Assembly (NCBI GenBank): GCA_004297775.1
Contig: SCUE01000020.1
Coordinates: 1-37,267 of the forward strand
Length of the DNA: 37,267 nucleotides
Direction: 5' to 3'
DNA from: Chloroflexota bacterium
Lineage (GTDB): Bacteria; Chloroflexota; UBA6077; FW602-bin22
In this document: positions 21,010-28,744 of the stretch, piece by piece
Layout: each line of letters opens with the position of its first letter
How positions within the stretch are numbered: the first letter of the stretch is position 1
Program-made: the position numbers and the translations under genes
Notes under the pieces: generated by a model
Told to the model about the DNA's origin: nothing
Database searches by the model: none
Seen by the model: only the letters and a program-made list of their open reading frames with translations

Positions 21010-21150
21010 GTGGTCAAGAGAACCTGGCAGCCAAAACGAATACCACGCAAGCGCGAACACGGTTTTCGCGCGCGCATGTCATCGCGGTCGGGTCAAGCAG
21101 TATTGAAACGCCGGCGATTGAAGGGGCGCAAGCGACTAACGGTCGTTTAG
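21010..21150 (+). CDS. rpmH: 50S ribosomal protein L34
   Basis: Very basic ribosomal protein of 46 residues: [20 protein letters not shown] then [23 protein letters not shown] 21010 gives the family N-terminus; a frame open from 20962 is not supported. L34 usually opens the block rpmH-rnpA-yidD-yidC-jag, as here. dnaA, often divergent from rpmH, is absent. The rnpA reading frame runs open through this whole gene in another frame. Confidence 0.97.
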   Translation: MVKRTWQPKRIPRKREHGFRARMSSRSGQAVLKRRRLKGRKRLTVV

Positions 21151-21191
21151 GGTCCATCGCCATCGACGAGCGCGACCGGTCTAATCGTGTC

Positions 21192-21554
21192 ATACCTCCA
21201 ATTCGCACACTACGCCTCCGCACAGCGACCGAGTTTTCGGCTGTGCGGTCGCGCGGGCGTCCATATCAGAGACGGCAGGTCACGATGAAAGTGCTGCGCA
21301 CCAATCAGACCGCGACGCGGTTTGGGTTTGTGACGGCGAAGCGCGTCGGAAATGCGGTGGTCCGAAATCGCGTGCGGCGCCGCCTTCGTGCGATTGTGCG
21401 GACCGAGCTTGGGCAGATCGATTCGGGCTGGGATGTGGTGATATCGGCGCGAGACAACGCCAGTGACGCGACCTTTGCCGAGCTTCGAGAATCCATCATC
21501 GGCATGGCGGCGCAGTCGGGAATCGTCACCGTTGCGGCCGACTCAACCGAATGA
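21192..21554 (+). CDS. rnpA: Ribonuclease P protein component (start uncertain)
   Basis: Protein subunit of RNase P, which binds the catalytic RNA and the 5' leader of pre-tRNAs. The diagnostic RNR helix is clear: [20 protein letters not shown]. The family-like region begins at [18 protein letters not shown] (21192, codon ATA). No ATG, GTG or TTG occurs in frame between the rpmH stop and GTG 21243, which would cut off the conserved first helix. The frame is open back through rpmH to an ATG at 20952; ATT 21006 lies four bases before the rpmH GTG. Translation may therefore start upstream, as known in Thermus, or at a rare codon. I list the conserved part. The stop overlaps yidD as ATGA. Confidence 0.88.
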   Translation: MPPIRTLRLRTATEFSAVRSRGRPYQRRQVTMKVLRTNQTATRFGFVTAKRVGNAVVRNRVRRRLRAIVRTELGQIDSGWDVVISARDNASDATFAELRESIIGMAAQSGIVTVAADSTE

Positions 21555-21760
21555 GCGGAATCGCCATTGCCCTCATCCGCGGATACCAGGTGACACTGTC
21601 GCGCGTGCTTCCATCGAGTTGCCGCTTCTATCCGACCTGCTCGGAGTATGGTCGGCAGGCGATCGCGCGCCACGGATTCGCCCGCGGCGGATGGATGGCG
21701 ATCAAGCGCATCGCTCGATGCCACCCGTTCCATTCTGGCGGCTATGATCCGGTCCGCTAA
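21551..21760 (+). CDS. yidD: Membrane protein insertion efficiency factor YidD
   Basis: Small protein of 69 residues that associates with the inner face of the membrane and assists insertion by YidC. The signature [15 protein letters not shown], then [17 protein letters not shown], is complete, with all three conserved cysteines. ATG 21551 overlaps the rnpA stop by four bases, implying coupled translation. yidC follows 30 nt downstream. Confidence 0.97.
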   Translation: MSGIAIALIRGYQVTLSRVLPSSCRFYPTCSEYGRQAIARHGFARGGWMAIKRIARCHPFHSGGYDPVR

Positions 21761-21790
21761 CCAGCAGGAGGCCTGACCACGTTCGATCCA

Positions 21791-22624
21791 ATGGCGCTCT
21801 GGGATCAATTCGTCGTTCAGGCCGTATTCGTCCGCGGACTTGAATTCCTCTATCAGACGCTCGCGTCGTTCAATGTGCCGAGTTGGGGCGTCGCCATCAT
21901 TGTCTTCACGTTCATCGTGAAGTCAGTGACTCTGCCACTCACGCTTCGCAGCGTCCGCTCGATGAAGCGCATGCAGGAGGTCCAGCCGAAGCTTCAGGCG
22001 TTGCAACGTCAGCACAAGAACGACAAAGAGCGCCTGATGCAGGAGCAGATGGCGCTTTACAAGGAACACGGCGTCAATCCGGTCGCGGGATGTCTGCCGA
22101 TGCTGATTCAGATGCCAGTCTGGATCGCGCTCTATTCGGCGCTCTTTTACCTGGCGAACAATAATCCTGATTTCGCCAAGCCATTCCTGTGGATCGCGAA
22201 TCTCGGCAAGCCCGAGTTCGCGGTCGAGAACTTCCCACGCGAGTTGCCGATCCTGGCAGTCTTGACCGGCGTCACCCAGTGGATGACCACGAAGATGGCT
22301 CAGCAGCCGTCGGCCGACCCGCAGCAACAATCGATGAATCAGGTCATGCAATTCATGCCCCTGATGTTCATCTTCTTCTCGCTGAGCGTTCCGGCCGGTC
22401 TCGTGCTGTATTGGGTCGCATCGAACCTCTATCAGATGGTCCAGCAGTATTTCATCACCGGATGGGGCATGCTGATACCGGTTGGCGTCCCGGCACCGGG
22501 CAGCGACCGGGCGACGCGAGACGCCCGGCAGTCGGCGCCGGCCAAGGATATCGACCTCCAGGACACTGAGGCCGTGCGAACACCATCAAACAGCGGTCGA
22601 CGACGGCGCAACAAGCGTCGTTAG
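21791..22624 (+). CDS. yidC: Membrane protein insertase YidC/Oxa1
   Basis: Membrane insertase (277 residues), short Gram-positive type lacking the large periplasmic domain. It has a first hydrophobic segment (about 8-30), a second near 32-50, the cytoplasmic hairpin MKRMQEVQPKLQALQRQHKND, a membrane segment with PMLIQMPVWIALYSAL, and further segments to about 235, with a basic tail ending SGRRRRNKRR. Hydrophilic Arg53, expected in the groove, is present in TLRSVRSMK. A strong CAGGAGG (21765-21771) lies 19 nt before ATG 21791 but an ideal 7 nt before an in-frame ACG at 21779, so the real start could be ACG, adding four residues. Confidence 0.96.
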   Translation: MALWDQFVVQAVFVRGLEFLYQTLASFNVPSWGVAIIVFTFIVKSVTLPLTLRSVRSMKRMQEVQPKLQALQRQHKNDKERLMQEQMALYKEHGVNPVAGCLPMLIQMPVWIALYSALFYLANNNPDFAKPFLWIANLGKPEFAVENFPRELPILAVLTGVTQWMTTKMAQQPSADPQQQSMNQVMQFMPLMFIFFSLSVPAGLVLYWVASNLYQMVQQYFITGWGMLIPVGVPAPGSDRATRDARQSAPAKDIDLQDTEAVRTPSNSGRRRRNKRR

Positions 22625-22652
22625 CGGATATCGAAGCGCGGGAGGAACGTGC

Positions 22653-23369
22653 GTGGATGGCGAAAGCCTTGAGTTCAGCGCAAAGACAGTTGCCGACGCG
22701 GTCAAGAAGGCCGTGCAGGCAACGGGACGCGCGGAAGGCGATTTGAGCATTACCGTGGTATCGGAGGGGCGCTCCGGTATTCTCGGCATCGGCGGCGAGG
22801 ACGCACACATCATCGTGTCCGTGAAGGCGCCACCGGCGCCGGTGGCCGCGGCGAACTCGCCGGCTTCGAACGACGAAGGGGATGGCGAACGCGTTCGGCC
22901 GCGTCCGGTGCCAATCACCCCGGAGCTTACCGAAGAAGCCAGGGCGATCTTGCTCGACCTGCTCGACTTGATCGGCGTCGATACCGATATCGAGACGAAG
23001 GAACGCGACGGGAGTCTCGTCCTTGAGGTGATTGGGGAAGACCTCGGCCTGTTGATTGGCCGTCGCGGCGATACCCTCGCGGCACTCCAGTTCGTCCTCA
23101 ATCTGATTGTCGCGAAACGTCAGAAGCGTTGGGCACGCGTCGTCGTCGATATCGAAGGGTATCGGGCGCGGCGGGAGGAGACCCTGTCCGACTTGGCGCG
23201 CCGAATTGCCGAGCGCGTGCGTGCCACCGGGCAACCGGTCGCACTCGAAGCGATGCCCGCCGGCGAACGACGGGTCATTCACGTGGCGCTGGCCGATGAT
23301 CCTGGGATCGCCACTGGCAGCATCGGCGAAGGCGAAAACCGAAAAGTCGTCATTTCACCGAAGCGCTGA
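22653..23369 (+). CDS. jag: RNA-binding protein Jag/KhpB (SpoIIIJ-associated)
   Basis: Cytoplasmic RNA-binding protein of 238 residues with the family layout: Jag_N domain (about 1-52; LEFSAKTVADAVKKA), an acidic/Pro linker, a KH domain (about 90-165; IGRRGDTLAALQFVLNLIV, where the usual GxxG reads GRRG) and an R3H domain (about 168-235; LARRIAERVRATGQPVAL). GTG 22653 is chosen because GGAGG lies 7 nt upstream and the N-terminus matches the family; the frame open from 22482 overlaps yidC and is rejected. It follows yidC by 28 nt, the usual neighbourhood. Confidence 0.96.
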   Translation: MDGESLEFSAKTVADAVKKAVQATGRAEGDLSITVVSEGRSGILGIGGEDAHIIVSVKAPPAPVAAANSPASNDEGDGERVRPRPVPITPELTEEARAILLDLLDLIGVDTDIETKERDGSLVLEVIGEDLGLLIGRRGDTLAALQFVLNLIVAKRQKRWARVVVDIEGYRARREETLSDLARRIAERVRATGQPVALEAMPAGERRVIHVALADDPGIATGSIGEGENRKVVISPKR

Positions 23370-23374
23370 GTCGT

Positions 23375-24208
23375 TTGAGCAGTCCCGACTTCGTCATCGT
23401 CGGCCACGTCACGATCGACGTTGTCGCGGATGGTATGATTCCGGGCGGAACGGCAACATTCGCTGGCCGCATGGCGGCGAATCTTGGCGCGCGCGTCGGG
23501 GTCGTCACCAGCGCGGCAACGGATTATCCATTCAGCGCCGCGTTGCCGAATGTCACGATCGCTAACCGAGCCGCCGACAAGAGCAGCACATTCGAGAACC
23601 TGTATCGCGACGGGGTACGAACCCAGTACGTTCGCGCGGTCGCCGAACCACTCGACGCCAGTGCCATTCCCGCCGATTGGACCCAGGCGAGTATTGCTCT
23701 TCTCGCGCCGCTGACGAACGAGGTGCTTCCGAGCGTTGAATCTGCGTTCCCTGGAGCCCTCAAGGCGGCGACACCTCAGGGTTGGCTCCGCCATTGGGGC
23801 GACGATGGACTCGTTCGTCTTTGGGGCTGGGACACGCTCGTCGAGCGACTTCGGGGCCTCGACGCCGTCATCTTGAGCGAAGAAGACGTTCTCCGCGATG
23901 AGAGCACGATCGCCATGTTGCGGCAAGAAGTTCGTTTGCTTGTCGTGACTCGCGGCTCGGCTGGCTCGACGCTCTTCGAAAATGGACGCGCCCGCGAATT
24001 CGCGCCGTTTCCGGCGCGCGAGATTGATCCGACTGGCGCCGGCGATGCGTTCGCGGCCGCATTCCTCGTCCGATTGGCCGAAACCGGTGACTCCGGCGCG
24101 GCCTGCGAATTCGCAAACTGCGCTGCCAGCTTCGTGGTCGAAGCGGTCGGGGCAACTGGCGTGCCGACACGCGCGCAGGTCGAGGCGCGCCTACGATCAC
24201 ACCAATGA
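23375..24208 (+). CDS. PfkB-family carbohydrate kinase
   Basis: Ribokinase-like sugar or nucleoside kinase (277 residues). The N-terminal IVGHVTIDVV and PGGTATFAGRMAANLG are followed by the C-terminal catalytic signature DPTGAGDAFAAAFLVRL with the Asp base. The substrate is not evident; ribokinase, fructokinase and adenosine-type kinases share the fold. The beta lid seems short. The start is TTG 23375, five bases after the jag stop, with no visible ribosome site. The stop overlaps parA as ATGA. A sugar kinase between jag and parA is an unusual location. Confidence 0.9.
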   Translation: MSSPDFVIVGHVTIDVVADGMIPGGTATFAGRMAANLGARVGVVTSAATDYPFSAALPNVTIANRAADKSSTFENLYRDGVRTQYVRAVAEPLDASAIPADWTQASIALLAPLTNEVLPSVESAFPGALKAATPQGWLRHWGDDGLVRLWGWDTLVERLRGLDAVILSEEDVLRDESTIAMLRQEVRLLVVTRGSAGSTLFENGRAREFAPFPAREIDPTGAGDAFAAAFLVRLAETGDSGAACEFANCAASFVVEAVGATGVPTRAQVEARLRSHQ

Positions 24209-24987
24209 CACGGGTTTATGCGCTCGCCAATCAAAAGGGCGGCGTCGGAAAGACGACGACCACGATCAACCTGGCGGCGTATCTCGGAATCGCCGGTAAG
24301 ACCGTTCTGATCGTCGACATGGATCCGCAATCGAACGCGACCAGCAGCCTCGGGTTCGACAAACGTTCGGGACAGCCGTCGATTTACGACTCGCTCGTGG
24401 CCGGTCGTCCGATCGACGAGGTCATCGTGCCGACGGCGAACGAACGTGTGTCGCTGCTGCCTTCCGCGATTCAGCTCGCGGGCGCCGAGATCGAGCTCGT
24501 CGGAATCCTCGCGCGCGAAGGGCGTCTGGCACGGACCCTCAGCACCGTGCTCGATCGATACGATTACGTGCTGATCGACAGCCCACCTTCGCTCGGCCTC
24601 TTGACGATCAACTCGCTGACGGCCGCAAACGGTGTTCTAATCCCGGTTCAATGTGAGTACCTCGCGCTCGAAGGACTCGGGCAGTTGGTCAGCACGATCG
24701 AGTTGATACGCGACTCGTTGAATCCCCGCCTGCGCGTCGCTGGCGTCATCATGACCATGTTCGACTCGCGGACGAACCTCTCCCAGGGGGTCGTCGAGGA
24801 AGTTCGGGCACATTTCCCGAGTTTGACGTTCGAAACGATCATTCCACGCAACGTGCGCCTCGGAGAGGCGCCCAGTTTCGGGCAGGCCATCTCGACCTAC
24901 GATCCCACGTCGCGCGGCGCGGCCGCCTATCAGCGCCTGGCCGCCGAATTGCTTCGCCGAGATGGGAGCCAACCGGTCAACTGCTAG
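24205..24987 (+). CDS. parA: ParA/Soj-type chromosome-partitioning ATPase
   Basis: Deviant Walker ATPase (260 residues) that binds DNA non-specifically and moves ParB-bound centromeres. Deviant Walker A KGGVGKTTTTINLA, Walker A' VDMDPQSNATSSLG and Walker B VLIDSPPSLGLLT are all present, with PRNVRLGEAPSFG typical of chromosomal Soj. The length is normal. The ATG start overlaps the kinase stop. parB, which normally follows, is absent from the window; the next gene is an aminotransferase whose -10 element includes the parA stop codon. The chromosomal type is favoured over plasmid ParA because the protein lacks an N-terminal DNA-binding extension. Confidence 0.94.
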   Translation: MTRVYALANQKGGVGKTTTTINLAAYLGIAGKTVLIVDMDPQSNATSSLGFDKRSGQPSIYDSLVAGRPIDEVIVPTANERVSLLPSAIQLAGAEIELVGILAREGRLARTLSTVLDRYDYVLIDSPPSLGLLTINSLTAANGVLIPVQCEYLALEGLGQLVSTIELIRDSLNPRLRVAGVIMTMFDSRTNLSQGVVEEVRAHFPSLTFETIIPRNVRLGEAPSFGQAISTYDPTSRGAAAYQRLAAELLRRDGSQPVNC

Positions 24988-24990
24988 AAT
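24982..24990 (+). promoter_or_regulatory. Extended -10 before the aminotransferase gene
   Basis: TGCTAGAAT ends 9 nt before the GTG at 25000, which suggests a leaderless or nearly leaderless mRNA. The TAG in the element is the parA stop codon. No ribosome site is visible before the GTG. Confidence 0.55.
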
Positions 24991-24999
24991 CGGCGACTC

Positions 25000-26103
25000 G
25001 TGAAACTACGAATTCCCGGACCGACACCCGTTCCTGACTCAGTGCTGGCCGCGATGAGCAAGCCAATGATCAATCATCGTGGACCCGAATTCGCCAAGTT
25101 GATCGCGGATATGACGACGTCGCTCAAAGCCTGCTTTCGGACATCGGGCGACGTTCTGACACTGACATCGAGCGGCACGGGCGGGCTCGAAGCATCAATC
25201 GTCAACTTCTTATCACCCGGGGATCACGTGCTCGGGGTCACGGTCGGATTCTTCGGCGATCGCATCGCTGATATCGCTCAGGCCTACGGCGCTGACGTTG
25301 CTCGTCTTGAATTTGCGGCCGGAACCGGCGCGGATCCAGGCGCAATCCGGCGACACCTAAGCGAACGACCAGACACGCGCGCGGTGCTCGTCACACACAA
25401 CGAGTCATCAACCGGCGTGACAAACCCACTTCGCGATATCGCGGCGATCGTCCGTGAAACCGATGCCCTGTTGATCGTCGACGCCGTCAGTTCTCTCGTC
25501 GGCATCGACGTGCGCGTGGATGACTGGGGTCTGGACGTTGTCACGACCGCGTCACAGAAGGCGTGGGCTGCCCCACCCGGATTGGCGATGGTCAGCGTTA
25601 GTGAACGAGCGTGGCGCGCCAATGGGTCGGCGCAAATGCCGCGCTACTACTGGGATCTGAAGGTCGCGAAGCAATGGCTCGGCCGCGGCCAAACCCAGGC
25701 GACACCTGCGATCCCGTTATTCTTCGCCCTCAACGAAGCGCTTTCGCTGATCAAGCGGGAAGGGCTGGAGGACGCGATCGCGCGTCACGCCCGAGTCGGA
25801 GCGCGGGCGCGGGCCGGCGCGGTCGATCTCGGACTCGAGCTGTTCGCCCGACCCGATGTCGCATCGAATACGGTGACGGCGATCAAGGCGCCGCCGGGAA
25901 TCGATGGCAACGCCATCGTCAACCTTGTACGCGATGAGTACGGGATCGAACTGGCTGGCGGTCAAGGCCCCTTTGCCGGCAAGATCTTCCGCATCGGTCA
26001 TCTCGGCTGGGTGGATGAGTCTGACATTGACGAGACGATCGACGCCCTTCGCGTTGCCCTGCCGCGCCTCGGATTCAAGGTTCCGGTCGTCGGAAAGCGG
26101 TAA
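25000..26103 (+). CDS. Class V aminotransferase (alanine/serine-glyoxylate type)
   Basis: PLP enzyme of 367 residues. It begins IPGPTPVPDSVLAAMSKPMINHR-like, as in serine-pyruvate and alanine-glyoxylate aminotransferases. PLP-phosphate contacts lie at SSGTGGLEA (58-66), the ring-binding Asp161 in VDAVSS, and the Schiff-base Lys187 in TTASQKAWA. Related enzymes act as serine-glyoxylate or phosphoserine-type aminotransferases, so the actual substrate is open. The GTG start at 25000 follows an extended -10 closely. hom begins 5 nt after its stop, so the two are probably co-transcribed in amino-acid metabolism. Confidence 0.92.
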   Translation: MKLRIPGPTPVPDSVLAAMSKPMINHRGPEFAKLIADMTTSLKACFRTSGDVLTLTSSGTGGLEASIVNFLSPGDHVLGVTVGFFGDRIADIAQAYGADVARLEFAAGTGADPGAIRRHLSERPDTRAVLVTHNESSTGVTNPLRDIAAIVRETDALLIVDAVSSLVGIDVRVDDWGLDVVTTASQKAWAAPPGLAMVSVSERAWRANGSAQMPRYYWDLKVAKQWLGRGQTQATPAIPLFFALNEALSLIKREGLEDAIARHARVGARARAGAVDLGLELFARPDVASNTVTAIKAPPGIDGNAIVNLVRDEYGIELAGGQGPFAGKIFRIGHLGWVDESDIDETIDALRVALPRLGFKVPVVGKR

Positions 26104-26108
26104 GCGCC

Positions 26109-27392
26109 ATGAGAACAGTCTCCATCGGCGTCCTCGGGGCGGGAACAGTCGGCGCTGGCGTCCTCTCGGTGCTCCAGCGAAAGGGCGACCGGATCAGTCG
26201 ATCGTTGGGCGCGACCATCCAGATCCGCGGCGTCCTGGTTCGCAACCTCACCAAGTCCAGGTCGGACGACTTCGACAATGGTCTGCTCACAACTGATGTC
26301 GAACGAATTCTCGGCGATGCCTCCATCGATGTCGTCGTTGAGCTCCTCGGTGGCGAGGAGCCGGCGCGTACTTACATCGAGCGTGCGCTGCGCGCCGGTA
26401 AGCACGTCGTCACCGCCAATAAAGAGGTCATCGCAAAGCACGGCTACGAGTTGCTCCGCATCGCCGCCGATCGTGGCGTCAACCTGTTCTTCGAGGCCAG
26501 CGTTGGCGGCGGCATCCCGGTCATTCGCGTGCTCCGCCGCGACCTCGTCGTCAACGACATCTCGCAGATTCAGGCGATCATCAACGGCACGACGAACTTC
26601 ATCCTGTCCGAGATGGAGGCCGGGCGCGACTACGCCGGCGCGCTGAAACAGGCCCAGGCGCTCGGTTACGCCGAGGCTGATCCGAAGAATGACGTCGAAG
26701 CGATCGACGCCGCGTACAAACTTGCGATCCTCTCGACCCTGGCTTTTCGAACCGACGTACGGCCCGATCGGATTCATCGAGTCGGGATCACCGCGCTCGA
26801 CGAGAAGGACTTCCGGTACGCGCGCGAAATGGGTTATGTCGTGAAGCTGGTCGCAACCGCGCGGCAGATCGGCGACACGATCGAAGCGAATGTGCACCCC
26901 ACCCTTCTCCCCGCCGAACACCATTTGGCATCCGTCAAGGGCGTCTTCAACGCCGTCCTGGTCGACGGAGACGAGGTCGACAAGCTCGTCCTCTATGGCC
27001 GCGGCGCCGGCGCCCAGCCAACCTCGTCGGCCGTCCTCGCTGACGTGTGCGCGATCGTACAGGACATCGTGTACGGCGTCGCGGAACCAATCCAGTTCCC
27101 GGAACGACAATTGGAGATTCGCGATTTCGGCGACACCGAGGCGCGTTTCTATCTCCGGTTGCTCGTTGCCGATGAGCCAGGCGTGCTCGCGCAGATTGCG
27201 CGCGTCCTGGGCGACGGTGGCATCAGCATCGCATCGTGCATCCAGAAAGAGGCCGATGCGGACGCTCGCGTCGCCGAGATCGTGATTATGACGCACGCCG
27301 CTCGCCAGAGCGCGATGACGGATGCGTTGTCCGTCATCGCCCATCTCTCCTGCACGCGCCAGATCAGCGCGTCCATTCGAGTCGATCGGTGA
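26109..27392 (+). CDS. hom: Homoserine dehydrogenase
   Basis: NAD(P)-dependent enzyme (427 residues) converting aspartate semialdehyde to homoserine for threonine and methionine synthesis. The nucleotide-binding loop GAGTVGAGVLSVL is followed by NKEVIAKHG, the dimerisation/substrate region INGTTNFILSEME, and the catalytic signature YAEADPKNDVEAIDAAYKLA with Asp and Lys. A C-terminal ACT domain (about 348-425) implies feedback control by an amino acid, typically threonine. The length is standard for monofunctional enzymes. thrB follows after 34 nt. Confidence 0.98.
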   Translation: MRTVSIGVLGAGTVGAGVLSVLQRKGDRISRSLGATIQIRGVLVRNLTKSRSDDFDNGLLTTDVERILGDASIDVVVELLGGEEPARTYIERALRAGKHVVTANKEVIAKHGYELLRIAADRGVNLFFEASVGGGIPVIRVLRRDLVVNDISQIQAIINGTTNFILSEMEAGRDYAGALKQAQALGYAEADPKNDVEAIDAAYKLAILSTLAFRTDVRPDRIHRVGITALDEKDFRYAREMGYVVKLVATARQIGDTIEANVHPTLLPAEHHLASVKGVFNAVLVDGDEVDKLVLYGRGAGAQPTSSAVLADVCAIVQDIVYGVAEPIQFPERQLEIRDFGDTEARFYLRLLVADEPGVLAQIARVLGDGGISIASCIQKEADADARVAEIVIMTHAARQSAMTDALSVIAHLSCTRQISASIRVDR

Positions 27393-27426
27393 TTCTCGCG
27401 CGCCGCAATGGCGTGCGTCGCGAGCG

Positions 27427-28332
27427 ATGACCAGGTTCACCGCCATCGTGCCGGCGACCTCGGCCAACCTCGGTCCCGGTTTCGATTGCCTTGGCCTCGC
27501 ACTTCAGATGCAGAGTGAGTTCACGGTCGACCTCGATGGACCGCCCGGGATCGTCATTGAAGGCGAGGGATCGGACTCACTGCCGCGCGACGAACGAAAT
27601 CTCGTCCACAAATCGATTCGGAGTTTCCTCGATCGTCAGGGGAAGCCCACGCCCGATTTCGCGCTGCACATCGTCAACCGAATCCCGCTGTCTGGTGGGT
27701 TGGGCAGTAGTTCGGCCGCTTTGGTTGCCGCGATTATGCTCGGCAACGCAATCGGCGGGGCGAACCTGTCCGTCGGACAGATCCTGGATATCGCCGCCGA
27801 TCTGGAAGGCCACCCAGACAACGTTGCCCCGGCGCTCCTCGGCGGACTGGTCGTGTCAGCGGCGACCGGTGACGGCAGCGTCACCGCGCTACGAATGCCC
27901 GTTCCACCTAGCCTAAGCGCGGTCCTCTTTATTCCGGAGTTTTCGGTCCGAACCAAGCGGGCGCGGCAAGTCTTGCCGCGCTACGTCCCACATCGGGACG
28001 CGTCATTCAACGTCGGACGCGCTGCCCTCTTGCTCGCCGCACTCGCGAACAATCGCCTCGACGCCCTGCGCTCCGCAATGCAGGATCGCTTGCACCAACC
28101 ATACCGGTCACGGTTGTTCCCTGCGATGGGCGCGATCTTCGAAGGCGCGCTTGCCGCGGGCGCTGAGGGAGCCTGCCTCTCGGGATCAGGTTCAGCGATT
28201 CTGGCGCTGACGGCGCGGAATCATGGCGAGATCGGCAATGCGATGCACCGTGCCGCTGTCGCCCGCGGCGTCGACGGCCGCTGGATGCATGTTGGGATTG
28301 CGTTGGTGGGCGCGGAACTCATCACACGGTAA
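27427..28332 (+). CDS. thrB: Homoserine kinase
   Basis: GHMP-family kinase (301 residues) that phosphorylates homoserine toward threonine. Motif 1 PATSANLGPGFDCLGLAL, the ATP loop GGLGSSSAALVAAIML and motif 3 LSGSGSAILAL are all present. ATG 27427 matches the family N-terminus; the frame open from 27322 overlaps hom and is rejected. thrC is not nearby, so the last step is encoded elsewhere. It belongs to the same run as hom. Confidence 0.98.
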   Translation: MTRFTAIVPATSANLGPGFDCLGLALQMQSEFTVDLDGPPGIVIEGEGSDSLPRDERNLVHKSIRSFLDRQGKPTPDFALHIVNRIPLSGGLGSSSAALVAAIMLGNAIGGANLSVGQILDIAADLEGHPDNVAPALLGGLVVSAATGDGSVTALRMPVPPSLSAVLFIPEFSVRTKRARQVLPRYVPHRDASFNVGRAALLLAALANNRLDALRSAMQDRLHQPYRSRLFPAMGAIFEGALAAGAEGACLSGSGSAILALTARNHGEIGNAMHRAAVARGVDGRWMHVGIALVGAELITR

Positions 28333-28351
28333 AGGACGGTCAGGAGAGGAA

Positions 28352-28744
28352 ATGGACGTTCTTCATTTGCTGGTCGGTCGATCAGCCGTGTTCTTCTGCT
28401 TCATTTGTGGAATCTGGGGCGTTCTGGCCCATTTTCGGAAGGCGCCCGACGACAGCCGCTACACGTCCACCCTCATCATTGCCGAGGTACTGCTCGTCGC
28501 GCAGGCCATCCTGGGAATCACACTCATTCTTTCGGGCCGTATGCCTCCCGACCCGATGCACATCGCGTACGGCGCGCTGGCCGCGATCGTCCTGCCGGCC
28601 GTGTACGGATGGGCGAATGGACGCGGAGCGCGATTGGCGTTGCCGACCGGGATCGCGATGCTGTTCATTGGCGGCCTGGCGATTCGTGCGTTCACGACCA
28701 GCGTGGTCGGGTTCGCCGGTCTCGTCAGTCAGATTTCGCGCTGA
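28352..28744 (+). CDS. Small four-helix membrane protein, unknown function
   Basis: I do not recognise a named family. The protein has 130 residues with about four membrane segments (near 7-28, 42-63, 70-90 and 100-122). Polar residues in or near the helices include His5, His68 (DPMHIAYG) and several Gly/Arg; the overall look is of a heme- or quinone-associated small membrane protein, but this is a weak impression. ATG 28352 has AGGAGAGG upstream, the clearest ribosome site nearby. It begins 19 nt after thrB, and its 3' end overlaps convergent pheA by 20 bp. Confidence 0.8.
   Translation: MDVLHLLVGRSAVFFCFICGIWGVLAHFRKAPDDSRYTSTLIIAEVLLVAQAILGITLILSGRMPPDPMHIAYGALAAIVLPAVYGWANGRGARLALPTGIAMLFIGGLAIRAFTTSVVGFAGLVSQISR

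Noticed and set aside
25998..27467. A 489-codon open frame antisense to hom, and a 406-codon one (10306-11526) antisense to pheS/pheT
   Set aside because: They mirror the codon pattern of strongly supported genes on the other strand and show no recognisable domain, ribosome site or plausible neighbour relation.
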